Below are positions 1 through 14,660 of a stretch of DNA of 64,000 nt, in pieces; positions within the stretch are counted from its first letter, which is position 1, and each line of letters begins with the position of its first letter. The notes under the pieces are model-generated. The model ran no database searches. It saw nothing but the letters and a program-made list of their open reading frames with translations, and was not told the DNA's origin. Origin of the DNA: Himantopus leucocephalus (Eukaryota > Chordata > Aves > Charadriiformes > Recurvirostridae); assembly GCA_003993805.1 (NCBI GenBank), contig RSEF01000006.1, forward strand, positions 23,436,972 through 23,500,971. Direction: 5' to 3'. The position numbers and the translations under genes are program-made.

Positions 1-3000
1 GCACCTGTCTGGATTTCAAGGCTTTAAGACAGTTGAGATGCATTTGAAAACGTTGGGCAGCACACATCCGTCTCTCCATACAAGAGCCCGGAGCAGTGGG
101 AGTCACTGGGACTCCAGATCACCACCTGGGCCATGGGCAGTGTCTGTTGGAGACAAGCAAGTAAATGACAGGGTTACAAATTAATTGCCGTGGCCTGAAA
201 TATTAAGGCTGCCGGTAAAACCTGCTCATATAAAACTAAAGCTTATGCTGGTTTCTTCTTCTAAAGCTTATACTGGTCCTTCAGAGTGCCTATGGTTCTC
301 ATCTTAGTTATTTTCTGTTGGGGCATCTGGGGCTAAACTACTGCACCCTGAGTAAGGGCTGTAGTAGTTTATCAGCAACTGGCAACTGTGAGTCTGTGCC
401 CGCGCACAGAGGCAGACCTGTCCCCCCAAGAGCCAGCTCCTGCCAAGCCCATGCCCCCTTTACGCTCTCCGCAGCAGTGGGACCTCTGAGGCACCGAACC
501 CACCACCTGCCCTTGAGCTAGTCCCAGAAGGGGGCGGCTCAATTATTAACCCAGAGCTCAAGTCTTTGAATAGAGCCATTCATCGACTGGGAAAATCAGC
601 TGACTCCATCCTCAGGCTGGCAAAGAGTAATGAAATCCCTTCAGAGAGCAACTTGCAGAAAAGACTCCTTGGACACACAAAAACTGGATACCAGCAGTAA
701 GAAATCATCTAACTTCTCTGTGTATTTAGCCCCCTGCGTCTGTATCGGATGGAGCCCATGTTGGGTAAGTTGTTTTTTAGTAGGTTTTCCTTAGAGTTTG
801 TAACCTCAAAGGGTGGTTGTAACATCCACAGCACCGATTAAACAGCGTTGCAATCCGTAATGACTTTCAATAGCTGTAATGCCAAGAATAATAGAAAACA
901 TAGTGAACTTCCGGTATCCCAGGGAATTCCTGGATATATGTTAAATTCTGATCAGCAGGCTGGCTGTGAGATTTTAGGTGCTTGAACTGCTTGCCCAACC
1001 CTTGCCCCCATAACACTTACAAATAAGCCAATATTACCATTATCGCTTAAGTATCATATTGATACATAAAATACTTGGCAATGTGGTGTATCATAAACCA
1101 AAATGTCCCCATTTTTAATTTGATTACATTGACATTTAATGGACATTATTTTAGACATATTAATGTAAAGGCAAATGCTTGGAATACTGACCAAACGAGT
1201 TCTGAATAAATGCAGTATTGAGTGAGGGCCTGAAAATGAGACCAAATAACACAGTTTTGTATCTAAGCTAAATGCAAAGCAAAAAGTGAGAAAATACCTA
1301 TTGATCTATAGATTTGATTTAAATCTTCCCATTTTAATGAGGTAACAGGTAATACCAACATTAAGGAGTTTCAAAATCTGCTAATTGGAGAGTATCGATT
1401 TGAAATTACTATCAAAAGTTCTATTTCATTATTCAGTGTCCAACTCAATGTCATGGAAAGGATGGAAATAACACCATAAAATGTGCTCCATCTTTAGAGT
1501 TCTTTAGGGGAAAAAAGTTTTCCGATTTACTATAAATTATGTGGGAAGTAGAGGATGAGTCAATTACTGTTCTAATACCTGGTAAGGTCTACTCTCAAAT
1601 AGGAATGCTTGTCCGTGAAAGTCTATGTTCTTACTCATAATACAGACTACATGAATAGTTGCATTTTAAATTATTATAATAATACTCAGTGACCTGAGGG
1701 TTACATACTCTACAACCATTCCGGATTATCTGAGTGGAAAATAATGAAAACATAAAATGGCTCAAATTTAAGAGTTCATATCTTCCCTTTTTGTATCTTG
1801 TTGCCCAGTCACACAACAAATTCTTTGAACATTGCCGGTAGCAAGAATCACACTCACATAAAACATGATAATTTTTTATTAAGTATTGGATGTCTTCATT
1901 TTGTTTTAGAACCATCTTGGGTTGAATTTTTTCTCCTCTTGGTAAGCCTTTACTTGCCACGTGAACTTCTTAATTCACTGCTTGCTGGTTTTTTTTTCAC
2001 TGAAGTCACTGAGGCTTACTGGGTTATTTTAATGTTCATCTGACCTCTTGTAGGATTACTCATATGCTGAAATCAAAGCATGTTCTTGCTGAAACTGGGG
2101 CCTCCTACCCCACCTCTCAGTCTGGAGCACTATGGCACAAAGTAACCTCGAGAGATGCTGCTATAGGTGGCCAGGATGAATCTTGCACCTGAACACCTTC
2201 AGCTCAGATCATAGGCATCATGCTAACCTTTACTTTTCCCGTGCAGCAACAAAGCACTCCAGGCTGAAACCTCCCCAGGAGCAAGGCACCTTCATCTGAA
2301 ATCACGGTTTCTTTAAAGGTTGTTTTGAGAAGCACATATTTTTGGCTGTATCACTTGTCAGTTGATTCACCACCGCAAGGCTGCATTTGTCATAGCTTTG
2401 TCAGCTCTTGCTCCACTGCTGAATATGTCCAGGTGCTGGCTTTAATGAAGTACTTACATTTCCATTATGCCCGGAATAATGTCAATACTCAAGAATTAGA
2501 TTAAATGAATGAGAAAGCTGAGATGAAGACAGTGGATTTGATTATCTCGGGTAATTGATTTTCTTTGTATGATGCTGTCAATGCCTGAAAGGCCAGGTGG
2601 ATTAGCTGATTCTGTCAAGAACAGGCAGGCTTGTGCTAGTCTTGCATCATATACAATTTTCCAGTTTATTATCAGTAGGACAGTGGAAATGTGTAAGCCT
2701 CTGGCTGGGATGCCTCCTGCAGTTTTGAAAGACTTAGTTTGATAGGGGTTTTTTTACTGGCCTGAAATGCTCACTTTTCATCACGAGCAGAATGTACCTG
2801 TTCGGCTATCAATAACAAAAAGCCTCCAACAAGTGTGCTACCACAACGTCAAGAAGCAGTTTGACAATCCCCATTACCCCAGGGAGCTGTACAGACATTA
2901 ATGGTGTGCATTGTGAGCTCCCTGGCCTGGCTGTGACATGGGGTAAGGTAAATATACTGGGGTATAGTTAGCAAGCCCCCGTTATCAGCAGGACCGGGAA

Positions 3001-4648
3001 GAGCTGTGAGGCACCAGGCTGAGTCTGACTGCCCAGCCAGACAAATTCGCTGAGTTGCTGTTGTATAATCTTAGTGGTAAAGCTGAACTACTGGGAGAAG
3101 GTTGATTTGTCTTCCCCAAAGAGAAGCTGGAGTGGTTACTGGACTGTTCTTACACTTCCTCATGAAAGAAGTGCTTGTTAGGAAAGTGCCACTTTCTGCT
3201 GTCCATGCTTGGTCTATCTAAAGATGTCACCGACGTCCATGAATGTGATGACTAACTTTTTATCATCAGGTTTGCATGAGATATACTAAATACTAAAAAA
3301 GAAGTAATACATCAAAGTTTCATTTCTTAAGCCCTACCTGCTATGCGATCTAAAAGAATTGGTGACAACACTGAAATTCCGCTTTCACAGAAGAGATTTT
3401 TCCCGCCCAAATGGGATTGCACTGTGCTGTGAGCGTGTACCACAGGGCTTAATCTGTTTGTGGTTTAGTTTAATCCACTGTACTTTATATCAATGACATT
3501 AGAGGGCCAAAGTTTACGGAGACCTTGGGGAAAAAAAAATATCTTTTGCTTGTAAAAGGAAATAACTTATTTTGCTTCTTCCTTTATTTTCAGCACACTG
3601 TATTTTACACAAAAGAGTTCCTACAATTAATGTACTCTCGAGAGTTTTAAAAGCATACTGAGGAAACATTAAGACAAGTTTTGTTTCTATAGTTGGCTGT
3701 GCACTAGCCCATAATCCAGCACCTACTTGTGTCGTTAAATGTAGACTGCAATATGCTATTTATTAAGGCTTAATAGCTACATATAAACACAAAAAGGATT
3801 CACCGGTATTTCTTTTAAAAATCAATTATCAACAGGGAGAATGTATTCCTAACAGGCACTTGTCAGGCTTTCACTTGCTGTAAAATTGTACAGAGAGAAT
3901 AATAGTAAGGCATAATAGCATTTTAAATGTCACTTGAATCATGATGTCTTAAATTTATCAAATTAAAATGTAACATTTGCTTTTGTCTGCCTTATGAATA
4001 TACTGTGTATGAACACCCATTATGTAGAAATATTAACCTGTAAGGACTATTGACCAATAGCTGGTGACGTTAAACTTTCTAAATCTCATTTTAAGTAGGT
4101 AATGACAACATTATTTTTTGGTTGGATTTAGAGCAAAATTTCCAGAAAAAAGACTTCTTACTTTGAGTAACTATGCACTCAAAATAAACTATTTGGCTTT
4201 TTCTGTGAGTTTTGCTAGGGGAAAATTGGAAGTGTCCAGGCAAAGGTGCTGACAGGTATTTTCCACCAGCCGCCCGAGTGGTCCTGTGGTGGACACAAGC
4301 AATCCATTCAGCATTAACCGGCTGCTCCAGTTTGCGGTAAGCAGGGTGATGTATTCCAGGCTGGGTTAGAGGAACACAATGGTGGAAAAATCTCAGATGA
4401 CACCTGTCTTCACAAGACAAAACATCATGAGACTTTTTTCTTTTTTTACCACTGGTACATGGTCCCTGCATTCCTGGAGGTATATAGATTGATAGCTTCA
4501 GATCCCCATAAAGAAATGGGTATCCCGATGGTCTGCCCTTCCTCAAGCTGACTCACTTGTGTAATGGGTGGAGATCATGTGCTTCAACGCCTGTGACTTT
4601 GAAATTGCAGATTATAGGGCTAGTTGGCAAGAAAATGGAATAAATACA
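1..4648. other. Unique noncoding DNA, no gene recognised
   Basis: No exon, RNA gene or transposon is recognisable. All open frames are short (151 codons at most) and do not look like protein. The stretch from about 2300 to 3500 is free of simple repeats and has several homeodomain-type TAAT/ATTA cores, which would fit conserved regulatory DNA, but that can only be shown by cross-species alignment. Confidence 0.5.
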
Positions 4649-5136
4649 GAATCATAGCACCATAGAATCATTTAGGTTGGAAAAGACCTTTAAGATCATC
4701 AAGTCCAACTGTTAACCAAGCACTGCCAAGTCCACCACTTAACCGTGTCCCTAAGCACCACATGTACAGGTCTTTTAAATACCTCCAGGGATGTTAACTC
4801 TACCGCTTCCCTGGGCAGCCTGTTCCAAAGCTTGACAACCCTTTCGGTGAAGAAATTTTTCCTAATATCCAATCTAAACCTCCCCTGGTGCAACTTGAGG
4901 CCGTTTCCTCTTGTCCTTTTGCCTGTTACTTGGGAGAAGAGACCAACCTTCACCTCACTACAACCTTCTTTTAGGTAGTTGCAGGGAGCGATAAGGTCTC
5001 CCCTCAGCCTCCAGGCTAAACAATCCCAGTTCCCTCAGCCGCTCCTCGTAAGACTTGTGCTTTAGGCCCCTCACCAGCTTCATTGCCCTTCTTTGGACAC
5101 TCTGCAACACCTCAGTGTCTTTCTGGTGTATCAGAC
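4649..5136 (-). mobile_element. CR1 LINE fragment, 3' end, reverse orientation
   Basis: Read on the minus strand, this encodes the end of CR1 ORF2. Recognisable pieces are an [19 protein letters not shown] stretch, then a [14 protein letters not shown] stretch, and further on [20 protein letters not shown]. It is followed by the CR1 3' UTR, seen on the plus strand at 4649-4700 as the complement of the usual tail with TAGAATCATTTAGGTTGG. The reading frame is shifted between the two protein pieces, so it is a dead 5'-truncated copy. It is the only clear transposon in the first 28 kb. Confidence 0.92.
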
Positions 5137-8100
5137 TGCATTTCAAGTCCTATGCTTAAATATCCATGTTTTAAAAACTTCATGGGAGGCTGACAGATTG
5201 CTATCATAGCTTAACATATCTGAACTTTGGGTCATGAAAGCGGATTTCCTCATGTTCCTATTTAAGTCAGGAGTAAAACTTTAATCCTGGTAACAACAGA
5301 CCTTATTTTCACAGAAAAACTGTTATCTACATTATTCTTGGGGCTAAAGAGTTTTAAATTACAAAAAGACCATGTGAGAAGTCTGCAGTTATGCTCAAAT
5401 TATTTTTCATTTTCCTCAGGAGCACATGGGGAGTTGCTTTAATTCAAAAGATATAATATCTGTCTGATCTGTTAAACTAGAGGAAAAAATGATTCTGGGA
5501 ACAGAAAATGCTGAAGGCAATTTAAAGAGTTATAGATATACATGACATAGAAAAACCTCCTGGTGAAAGTTAATGTGAGTCAACATCTACAGTGGTCTTA
5601 AATGCCACATTGATTCAAAAGCACACAGTAACTGATGGAATGGGAATCAATTATCTTCAATGTCTCTTTTAATGAACTCAGCAATTCATTTCAAGTCTAC
5701 TAAATGAACAGTCCTTGGGATGTGAAGTGCTGAGGTTCAGAGCCTCAAAATAGCACTGGTTTTTGAAAGTGTGTGTGGTTTTAGTGTATTGCAAGCACTA
5801 ATCTTTTTGTGCCCTGGTCTTTATTATTCTGGTTTTTGTTATTCTGTAGGACTGTTTCTGTACTGTATTTTCCTTCTCTTCTGTTCTTTAAGTGTATTAT
5901 ATTGAAAGCTTGGAATTTAGATTAGAAACTATCCTCTAGTACCCCAAATTACGCAATTATTATTACATTACTGTATGACAGAGCACAGCTGTATACATTC
6001 AATTTTACGACCAAATTCCCAGGCCATAGGAATACCGTGGCTCTGCATTGAAGGGGGAGCCTGAAAAACTATCGTATTTGGGCCAAATGTTCTATCCTTG
6101 GGTCTGGGCTGACAGTAAACAGGAAAATAGGAGTCATCTGTAATATTTGGCCCATGGCTGTGATCTCTGGTGTCTTAAAAGGTGTCTGTGCCGATGCTTT
6201 TTCCTATGACTTCCTATCATCAACTCTCTCCTGGAGGTTGGTTCTTTAAGGGCCAGATAAGGTTGAGTTCAGGATTCTGCCTTTCTTCTGAGGAGAAGGT
6301 AGATCTGATCTACGCTAAAAGATCTGATCTTTTTTCCATGTTTATTTGCATGAAACTTTGGATAATTCAATGTATTTGAGACTAATTATCTATCAAACCT
6401 GAAACAAATTAATAAATGTATTCAAAAGTAATTAGTTGGGAACTCACAGGCTGAGGTATCAGCATATATGTGTATCTATACCATACAATTTATTTCCCTA
6501 AGAAACTAGATTGGAAAGCTGCAGAATTAGTGACTTTTAACAGTGAAATAAAACAGTTAAGGTTTTGTCAGCTCTGTAATGACAGCATGATTACACAATG
6601 TCTAGTCTCCTGACAATGCAGAATTAAGTGTGATAACTTTCATAGCTGATGTGCTGACATTTGAAGAAGCAGTATTAGGTTTATCTCTGAAGTAAAATAA
6701 AACTCTTCAGGAATTTTATTAAAAATGAAAATAAAAATCAAAAAGTTACTGCACCTTGTACAGCAAAAATTTAAAATAAGGGTAACTTTTTGACAGTTTT
6801 AGTTGATCAGTTCTGCACGGGATGGTCTTCCATAGTTTAGTTTTAAGCATACTGAAATATGTAACAACTGGTATTTTGGATAGCTACAAACCTAGAAATT
6901 TGAAATTTTGCCTCCTGGAGGTGAAACAGAATATGCAACTATGTCTGCTTTATCTGAATAAAAAAAAAATTCAAATAAGTTCATCTACTGCCATCGTGTA
7001 AAATTGTAAATTTTAAGGAAACACCATTTCCATTATATTAATATCTTTTAAGTTTACGGTATAATACAAACATGATATTTGAGGGGTTTGGCCCAAGCTG
7101 TGATTCTAGTTTTACCAGTTCTGCCCATTTTCTTGTGGGCTATTGTTTTTCTGATCAGTTTGTGAGACAGAAATATAAAAAGAAAATGAAAATGTGAGTT
7201 CCAACACAAAAAGAAATTGTGATATCGCACCCTTCTTCATAGATTACACCTCGTTGAGACTGCTACATATCTGCCTGTGTCTTACTGAAGAGCCTCTAAT
7301 GCTCATTACAGAGCAAAGCAGACATAAGCATGGACAGGAAATCAAGTCTGTAGAGGCACTATTTTGTGCCCTGAAATTTAATAATTTATTAGAGAAATAC
7401 ACAAGACTACAAGAAGGGAAAGGGAGCTGGGCTTGAAACAAGTGAAAGCTAGTATTTAATGCTTCTGAAATTGCAGGTTTTGTACTTCTTTACAGATGTT
7501 GGCACATCTTAAGTGAATGAGAAGCCACAGTTGATTGTAAGGTGATTATTTAATTAAAATTCTCTGGTGCTCTGCTGAACTGATTGAAAGGTTATCTTAG
7601 AAGTAAGATTATAGTATTTAAAGCACAGAGTATTATTTCTAAAGTGTACATTATGTCAGCAAAACATCAGGTGTAATATTTTAATATTAAATATAAACGA
7701 TACAATATTGGTTTTCCTGGATGTAGGTGTTTCTGTATGTTTATACAATGAAAAAAGAAGAATCAGTCAGTTCTGACTTATTTTCAATCTCTGTCTATCT
7801 ATGAAAAAGACATACCAAAGCCTTTCGTTAGTAATTTAGACAGACTACTTACCACTGTAGTTGCTCATCAGTACCCATTCTCTTCCCATATTCAAGAGAG
7901 CCCGAGCAGAGCACAGCAAACTTTACTGGCGGAGTTACTTCATCCTTTTATTTCCTAAAAGTGCAAGGCTGCTTATGGTAGTGACACACACAGTGGATGG
8001 GAGATGAGTTTATTGCTCACTGAAAGTAAATTCAAGATCACTTGATCCTTCCCCTTTGGAAAGCAGGGGAATGTTTGTAGCAGTGGTGCTCTGCTGTTCC

Positions 8101-11100
8101 TGCTGAGGGTGGCAGTGTGGCTCCATCCTCAAACCCAGGGAAGCCCTCTTCTGCATCACTTCTGATTTTGTAGGGCAAAAGTGTATTCCTCCTGCAGCCT
8201 CCCAGCCTGGGGCATGGGCTCACACTGATTACAGACAGTATAACAAGGCCGCGTGCCCTGATTCAGGTGAGGTCCTGTCTTGTGCAGTAGCTGTAAATGA
8301 CAATTAAAAAAAAGTTATTCATGAGAAAGACTGGCCAAGGAGAGTTGTGTGTGGATTATTGTTACCAGAGATGGTAACTCCAACTCCAGGAAAAGATCAA
8401 TTGTTTTAGCTTTTAAGGAAAGCGCCTTTCCTGAGGAGCTGGTGGATATAAAGGTTTTGCTGACTTGGTAGCCACAAAGAGTTCGATGTCAGCGTGCTGG
8501 CACACGAACCAGCTCGTGTGATGTATGTGGTTTATATAAAACGCTGTCACACCTTTGTCTAAAATGGTTGGTACACCTGCAGGAGCGGGACAGATGATGA
8601 TGAGCTACTGATGCGAAGTTGTTAAATGACTATGTTGAAAATACGGGGAGTAATGTAAAATTTGAATCCGTCTCTACAGTATCGGCAGCTGACGAGTTCC
8701 GTTTATAGCCGATGTTACTTACAGGTGCAATGGCTTATTTCAGTCAGGGGCTTTATATAACTATAAGTATTTCCTTGTAGATGTGTTTATATATCCCTTA
8801 TCTAATCAGCTCTCTCTATTATGTGAATAATGCGGCATTCGGGTAGTTTAGAGTGGGATTTCTGTCTTTGTAAACGCCATAGTAAAACTCTGGCTTAGTT
8901 TTGCAGTACAAGCAGTTAACACGTTGTTAAAACGTTCTTCAACTCTGGAATGAAAAAAATGGAAATTAACCTTTCTGCCTGTATTAATGAAAAGACTGCC
9001 TAAGCTATGGGGAAAACTAATTCCATCATTTAGATTTTAGTGGATATCACTTGAAATGAAACCACTAATTACAGCCGCTCCACCGCAAAACTCCTTTTAT
9101 TAGGGACTAATTTCTTTCCATGATAGCATCTCTATGATGTAATAAGATTGGGTTGTTTTCTAATATATTCTTGTGAGAGTTCACATTGAATGAAACAGTG
9201 TGTTTGCACTTTTTTATTGTGAAGGGAACTTGAGACAATGATTAATATTAGAAATTGGGAAATTAGTGTAATAAACTTGAGTGGGCAAAATATGACATGC
9301 TGAGTATTCAGGGCCTTGTATAGGCCATTTTCTTCAGTGATTTATTGTAAGTGAAAATTCAGAGTAACAGAACTGCAGCCTGGAAATACACCAAGAAATT
9401 TAACCCCTGCAAGGAAACTTACTACTGAAAGTCAGGGGAGTTATTTATTTGCTTACATACTGTCAGTTAAACATTAATTGAATGTTAAACAACTACTGTT
9501 AAACCTTAAGTAGCTATTTGCTTCAAGTTACAGAGAGTATTTTTTTTAAGACTTTTGCCAAACTGATCTAGATCTTTTTACTGTGATAAAGAGTTCTTTC
9601 ATATGAATTGAATTCAAACCCATGAGCAGTACGTTACTACTGTGTGTGAAGGTAAATACAGCATTCTGACATAAAAAACCCTGGAACTTGTATAGTAAAA
9701 ACGTCCACAGGCCGAAGGGAACAGACTAGGAATAATGTTAAGATTAAACAAAATGGCATGTAATTAATATTTGTTTATATTGTTAGCTTTAAACCAGGTC
9801 TCTAGCAATACTTCTACGTTTGTACACCACATAAGCAAAGCGTTGCAAGTGCCAATGCTGTTTGTGCTGGCCAAGCTGTGGTTAAGCAGTGGAATTCTTA
9901 ATATACCACATGCAGTTAAGAGACTGAAGATCTCAAAGCCTTCAAATGGTACTGGCAGAGTTGTGCCCAGTGTCACCATACTGGGAGAGCTCTCTCCTGG
10001 AGGTTGGAGGGTTGCTAGCATGTCAGGAACAAGATTATAAAATTACTTGCTAGAGCAAATGTTTTGATAAAACCTTACATTGTTTTACCTGACATTGGTT
10101 AAACAATTTAATTTTTTAAGTCAAAAAAATGTGGCTGAAAAATGAGTTTACGCGGAGTAGTTACTGTTTTTTAACTGACATGCCCAATGTCACCATGACA
10201 CTCTAAATCATTGCCTCAGTATTGACAGTCTTATATGAACATCTCTGGAGACTCTTTCTTTAAATCAGCTATATTGTTGTATTCAATGTGCAATCTTCAT
10301 ATTCTAGTTTCTAGAATGAAAAAAAAATTTGAGAACTATCAACGCTAATGTTCCTGTTTCTGCAGTGTGATGTAAGCGCAGATAATTCAGCTTTACTACT
10401 TTTCTCGTGGAGAAATAGTATTTTGGCATAGTGCACATCAAAGAAGTTTTAAATATATGAGCTAAACAAATCTTGCAGCACACTGAGTGGTAAGTTAGCA
10501 TTCAACTACCAATATGCTTTTTAAATATCTCAAAATACTGGGCTTCACTCACTTTAGAAATGCTTTATTTGGAAAAGCTTCTGCAAACCACCTCTCTCGG
10601 AGCCTTAAGTCACTCCAGATATTTAAGTTGGAAAGGTCAGGAAGCATTTTCACCTTCAACAGCTTTTTTGTTTACTTTTACCATTTGCTTTACCTTAAAG
10701 AAAATAGGTTCATATTTACAGTAACATTCTTGAAATATTTCTAATTTACTTGCATCTGCAGCTATATTTTCTTTACTTTCAGTTTCCTGTGGGAAGGAGG
10801 CGGGGGGGGACGACGACGACATCATCTACCACTTAGTTTCCTTTCAAATAAGACAGTGAGTCTTTTAAGCTTATGAAGTAATTATCTTTTTATGAGGTAC
10901 TTGAGGATAATACAGTAAATAAGTAATTCTCAGTCTGTGACATAAAAGCAATAAGCCTTTTGGGAACTATCAACTGCACCTCTGAAATGTGATGATAATA
11001 GTGGGAAATTCTATTGCAAGTAAAAAGATTTTACAGGGTAAAGTAAATTTCATATAATCCATGCAGGTTGTTTTCCACAAGTAAATTGGAGAAGTTCAGG

Positions 11101-14100
11101 CAAGTTTGTGTTTTGGTTCCCTTTTATTATACTGCTTAATTTCCACAGTCAGAAAACGCTAAGCCCAGTAGCACCTCTCCAGTTGGCCGATTTTAATCTA
11201 CATCAACTTTAAGCGATAAACTTCAGTGTGGGTTATTGGAGTGAACTAGACTGAAGCAGAGGTGGACCCAGAGTGCTTCCATAGCTCCCACAGGGCCAAA
11301 TCTAACTCAAAAAAATGCATGTAACGGGGCAAGAGTGTCATGACATCTCGGATGCTGCCGTGCTGGTGCTTACTGTGGTGACCAGCATGGAGGAAACTCT
11401 TGTTGCTTTGCCATGGGACTTACAGCAAGAGTGTATCAGATAGTGTTTACGCATCAAAACATGCAGGGAATATTTATAGAGGACAGTTGCTTTGGAAGCA
11501 TGCAATGGCACAAACTAAGACAGACAAAATGTCTGGCTAGATCTCTCCCACGCGTTTCGGACCATTTCCAGCGCTCGCTTGGGCAGCCTGCAGGGCAGCC
11601 CTCAGCCCGGGAGGCTTTTGCATCATGGAGCTGCCCAAGGACACGGACCAAAGTGCTCCCGGGAGGCTTTACGCTATGCCAAGCCTGGGACTGTACCCAC
11701 ATAGCAGACAAACAGTGGGCTGTGACTGTCTGTCACCCCCCGGGTGCTCACTGACCGGAGCTGAGGTCTGGCTGGAGCCATCCGCTAGCGAGGGGCACGG
11801 GGGGGGTGAGCGGTACAACGCTTGCGTGCCCTCACCGCTATAGCCCTTAGGGGCACATTGCATACTTGTGGACACTTGCACAGCCTTGGGCAAGGCCCTG
11901 TCTCTGAGTTTCCCTGGGGAATGATTTAAATTCTGAAGGGATATTTGTTTGTTTCCAAGAAATTGCATAAATGCCACTCTGACACAGTCCTTGTTTTTGT
12001 TAGTGATGGTGAGGCTTTAAACAGCTGTGACCAACCGAGGGTGGTACGGGCAATCCTGGAAAGCACTGTGCTTTGGAGATGCTTCTCATATCCAATCCCA
12101 CCTCCTCCTCAGTCTGGAAAAAGANAAAAAAAAAAAAAAAAAAAAAAAAAAAGAAAAGACCATAGGCCTGATAAAGGCATGTGGTCATGTCACAACAAAT
12201 CACAATATTCCGCTGCACCACCCGGGCAATGCTTTCTGTTGTATTTATCTCTTCGGCAGAGGAAATAAGAAAGGCCTATAGACACCCTAAATTAGGAGAC
12301 TAAAGAAACAGGCAATCAAAGAACAAATTAATCCTGTATTTTTTTTATTTTGTTAAGAATCTTGAACATGACAGCAGGAATATTTTTTTTTTTTATACAA
12401 ACTATCGCCGAACCTGAATGAATCTCACAGCTTTTAAATGTTCATTTCAACAGTTACCTGCGTTCAGCCGCTTAGTCCCCAGTGGCGATGTGGCAGCACA
12501 GTTAATGCGATCAGTGTCCTGCCTGGGGGCACTCAAGGAGGTGACTTGGCTGCTGTTTGTTTCAAGTTTCCAACTCTAGCCTGAATGACCGGTATTATTT
12601 TACTCTTGTGCTGGATTTTGGCCGAAGTCCCGAATTGCTCTTGAACTCGGATTTTTTGAATTGCGGTTGAGGGAGTAAGATCAGGACTCGGTGAGAAGTG
12701 CCCAAGGGACGGCGTTTGGCTCAACGGCATTAGGATTTTGTGCTGCGGGTTTTCTTTTGTTGCTTGTCTTATCTTTGCCTTTTTCTTTATAGTGATGTTA
12801 ACAGTTCCTTAGAGGGTAAGGTAGGTTTATAGATTTCCTTCTTAAAAGGGTAATTGAGGGAAGGACCCAACGAAGATGGTTTATTCAAGAGTTGCTTGGC
12901 TGATGGATTCGCGAGGATGCTAAAGGTACGGAAGAATACTTGGAAAGGGATACTGAAATGGGTGCAAGAAGGTAAAAAAGGGATTGTGAGCAGAACTGGG
13001 TGAGTCTGGAGAGGCGATACTCATTACCAGTGAGGGGACCTGTCCTTCCTTTCTATAAATTAATGGTAGGGTAGAGATCTCTTTATTAAATCAAACTTAA
13101 AGGATGGATCATAAATGTCCAACTTCCACTAAAAGAGGTAATGAAGATTACCTGGAAGAATTCCAGTAGAGTTCTCATTTACTGGGAGACTTGTACAGAT
13201 GCGGATTTAAATAAATACTTTTAATATAAGTCCTGCATTCTTGCATTTGGCCATTCCTGTGCCCAGAGAGTTAGCTGGGAATAGAGTCTGTCTGCAGAAC
13301 TTTTGGGTTCACAGCTTGGGGTGATAAAAGGATGAGGAAAAAATGGAGGGGAAAAAAAAATCAACAGCTGCAATGATCTCCTTCAAATAAAGAATTAATT
13401 ACTAATGAGGATAAGAACAATATTCTGTAGTTTAAAGAAGTGCAGTTATTAGAACACCAGCAAGTACTCAAAAAATTAAAGACCGTAAATGCTAGCTTTC
13501 TGCAGGTGACCGATAAAATAATTTCATCAAAGTAGCTTTTAAATATTTTTTTTATTGTAAATCTTGCTAAATAAGAAATGCAGCCAAACAACACTTCTCA
13601 TGAGTGCATTATGCAGTAGATCTTCAGCTTGTCATAGCTGTCCATTACTGCTGTCATTATTATGTTTCAAAAGATAAGTATATTAAATATATGCAAAATG
13701 CTTGCCTGGTCTCAGTATTGGCAGTCATTTAGAGCAGTGATGATAGACGACTACATAAATTATGTAATACTTAATGCAGTCTTATAGACTACATCTGGAA
13801 ACAATTTAAAGCAATGTTATTACTGTTTTTTCTAAAGTAAAACAAGCCTTCACGCTTTAAACTTAGTTTAGCAGTATTTCATTCAGAACTTCTTTGACGT
13901 AAAGGCACACCAATTGTAACAAATGAGAGATGTCCTAAATCCTCTCCAGAGAAAAGAAACTGATTAAAAACTCAGATGAAAAATCTTGATCTAAAAATAT
14001 GAAAAGAGAAGATATTTTTTAAGAGAGAAAGACTACAAGGAAGTGAAAGTAGTAGCTGAAAGGGAGCAAAGGAAAGTGAAACATTAAAAAATGAAACAAA

Positions 14101-14356
14101 AATTAATGCTGAGGCAGGAGCTGAAGGAGGGCAATGGGAACTATGTAAGAAAAGACTAACAGCTTGAGGTTGGCAGTGTTTGTGTTTGTACACGCTAATG
14201 TAGCCCCCTGACAGTTATTCCAGGAGCTCTGTAAGTTTAAGTGAGAGGTGGTTTTGGGAAAACGCATTTTCCTATTTCATACTGCTAGGCAGGCCTGTGG
14301 TAGGTAATGCTTTTCACTGAATTCCAGACTGTTCTTTAAAACGGAGTATTAAAAAA
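5137..14356. other. Unique noncoding DNA, no gene recognised
   Basis: AT-rich intergenic or intronic sequence. I see no splice-bounded coding exon, no RNA gene and no recognisable transposon. Simple-sequence points are a G-run followed by (GAC)n near 10799-10820 and a poly(A) run with an embedded N at 12125-12151. Confidence 0.5.
12116..12152. repeat. Poly(A) homopolymer with ambiguous base
   Basis: A run of about 26 A follows a single N at 12125. I see no retrotransposon body in front of it, so it reads as a simple A-tract where the assembler could not decide one base, not as the tail of an insertion. Confidence 0.85.
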
Positions 14357-14456
14357 NNNNNNNNNNNNNNNNNNNNNNNNNNNNNNNNNNNNNNNNNNNN
14401 NNNNNNNNNNNNNNNNNNNNNNNNNNNNNNNNNNNNNNNNNNNNNNNNNNNNNNNN
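14357..14456. other. Assembly gap of exactly 100 N
   Basis: One hundred consecutive N. The round length indicates a placeholder of unknown true size. AT-rich sequence lies on the left and a strongly GC-rich CpG island on the right, so the missing piece is probably the GC-rich core. Confidence 0.99.
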
Positions 14457-14660
14457 GGAAGCGATAGGTCTGAGGATGGAAGAATTGCCGCGCGGGGGGT
14501 GGGGAGGTGGGGGGGCTCTCGGTGCGCGGGCTCCGGGCCAGGACCGGCTCGGGAGAGCTCGAGGGAGAGGGGGATTCCCCGCTTGGCAGCCTCGGCGAGC
14601 CCGCTCGCCTGAACTGCGGTCCTAGGGATCGGGGGAGGGACTCGGCGTTAGCTGGGGATG
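14457..14660. promoter_or_regulatory. CpG island fragment (possible promoter or first exon)
   Basis: About 200 bp with roughly 17 CpG dinucleotides and long G-runs, in sharp contrast to the AT-rich sequence around it. CpG islands of this kind normally mark the 5' end of a gene. The island is cut by the adjacent gap, so its size, the transcription start and the direction are unknown. An open frame of 70 codons from 14507 resembles nothing I know and may just reflect the lack of stop codons in GC-rich DNA. It could serve an unannotated coding gene or a long noncoding RNA. Confidence 0.6.
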
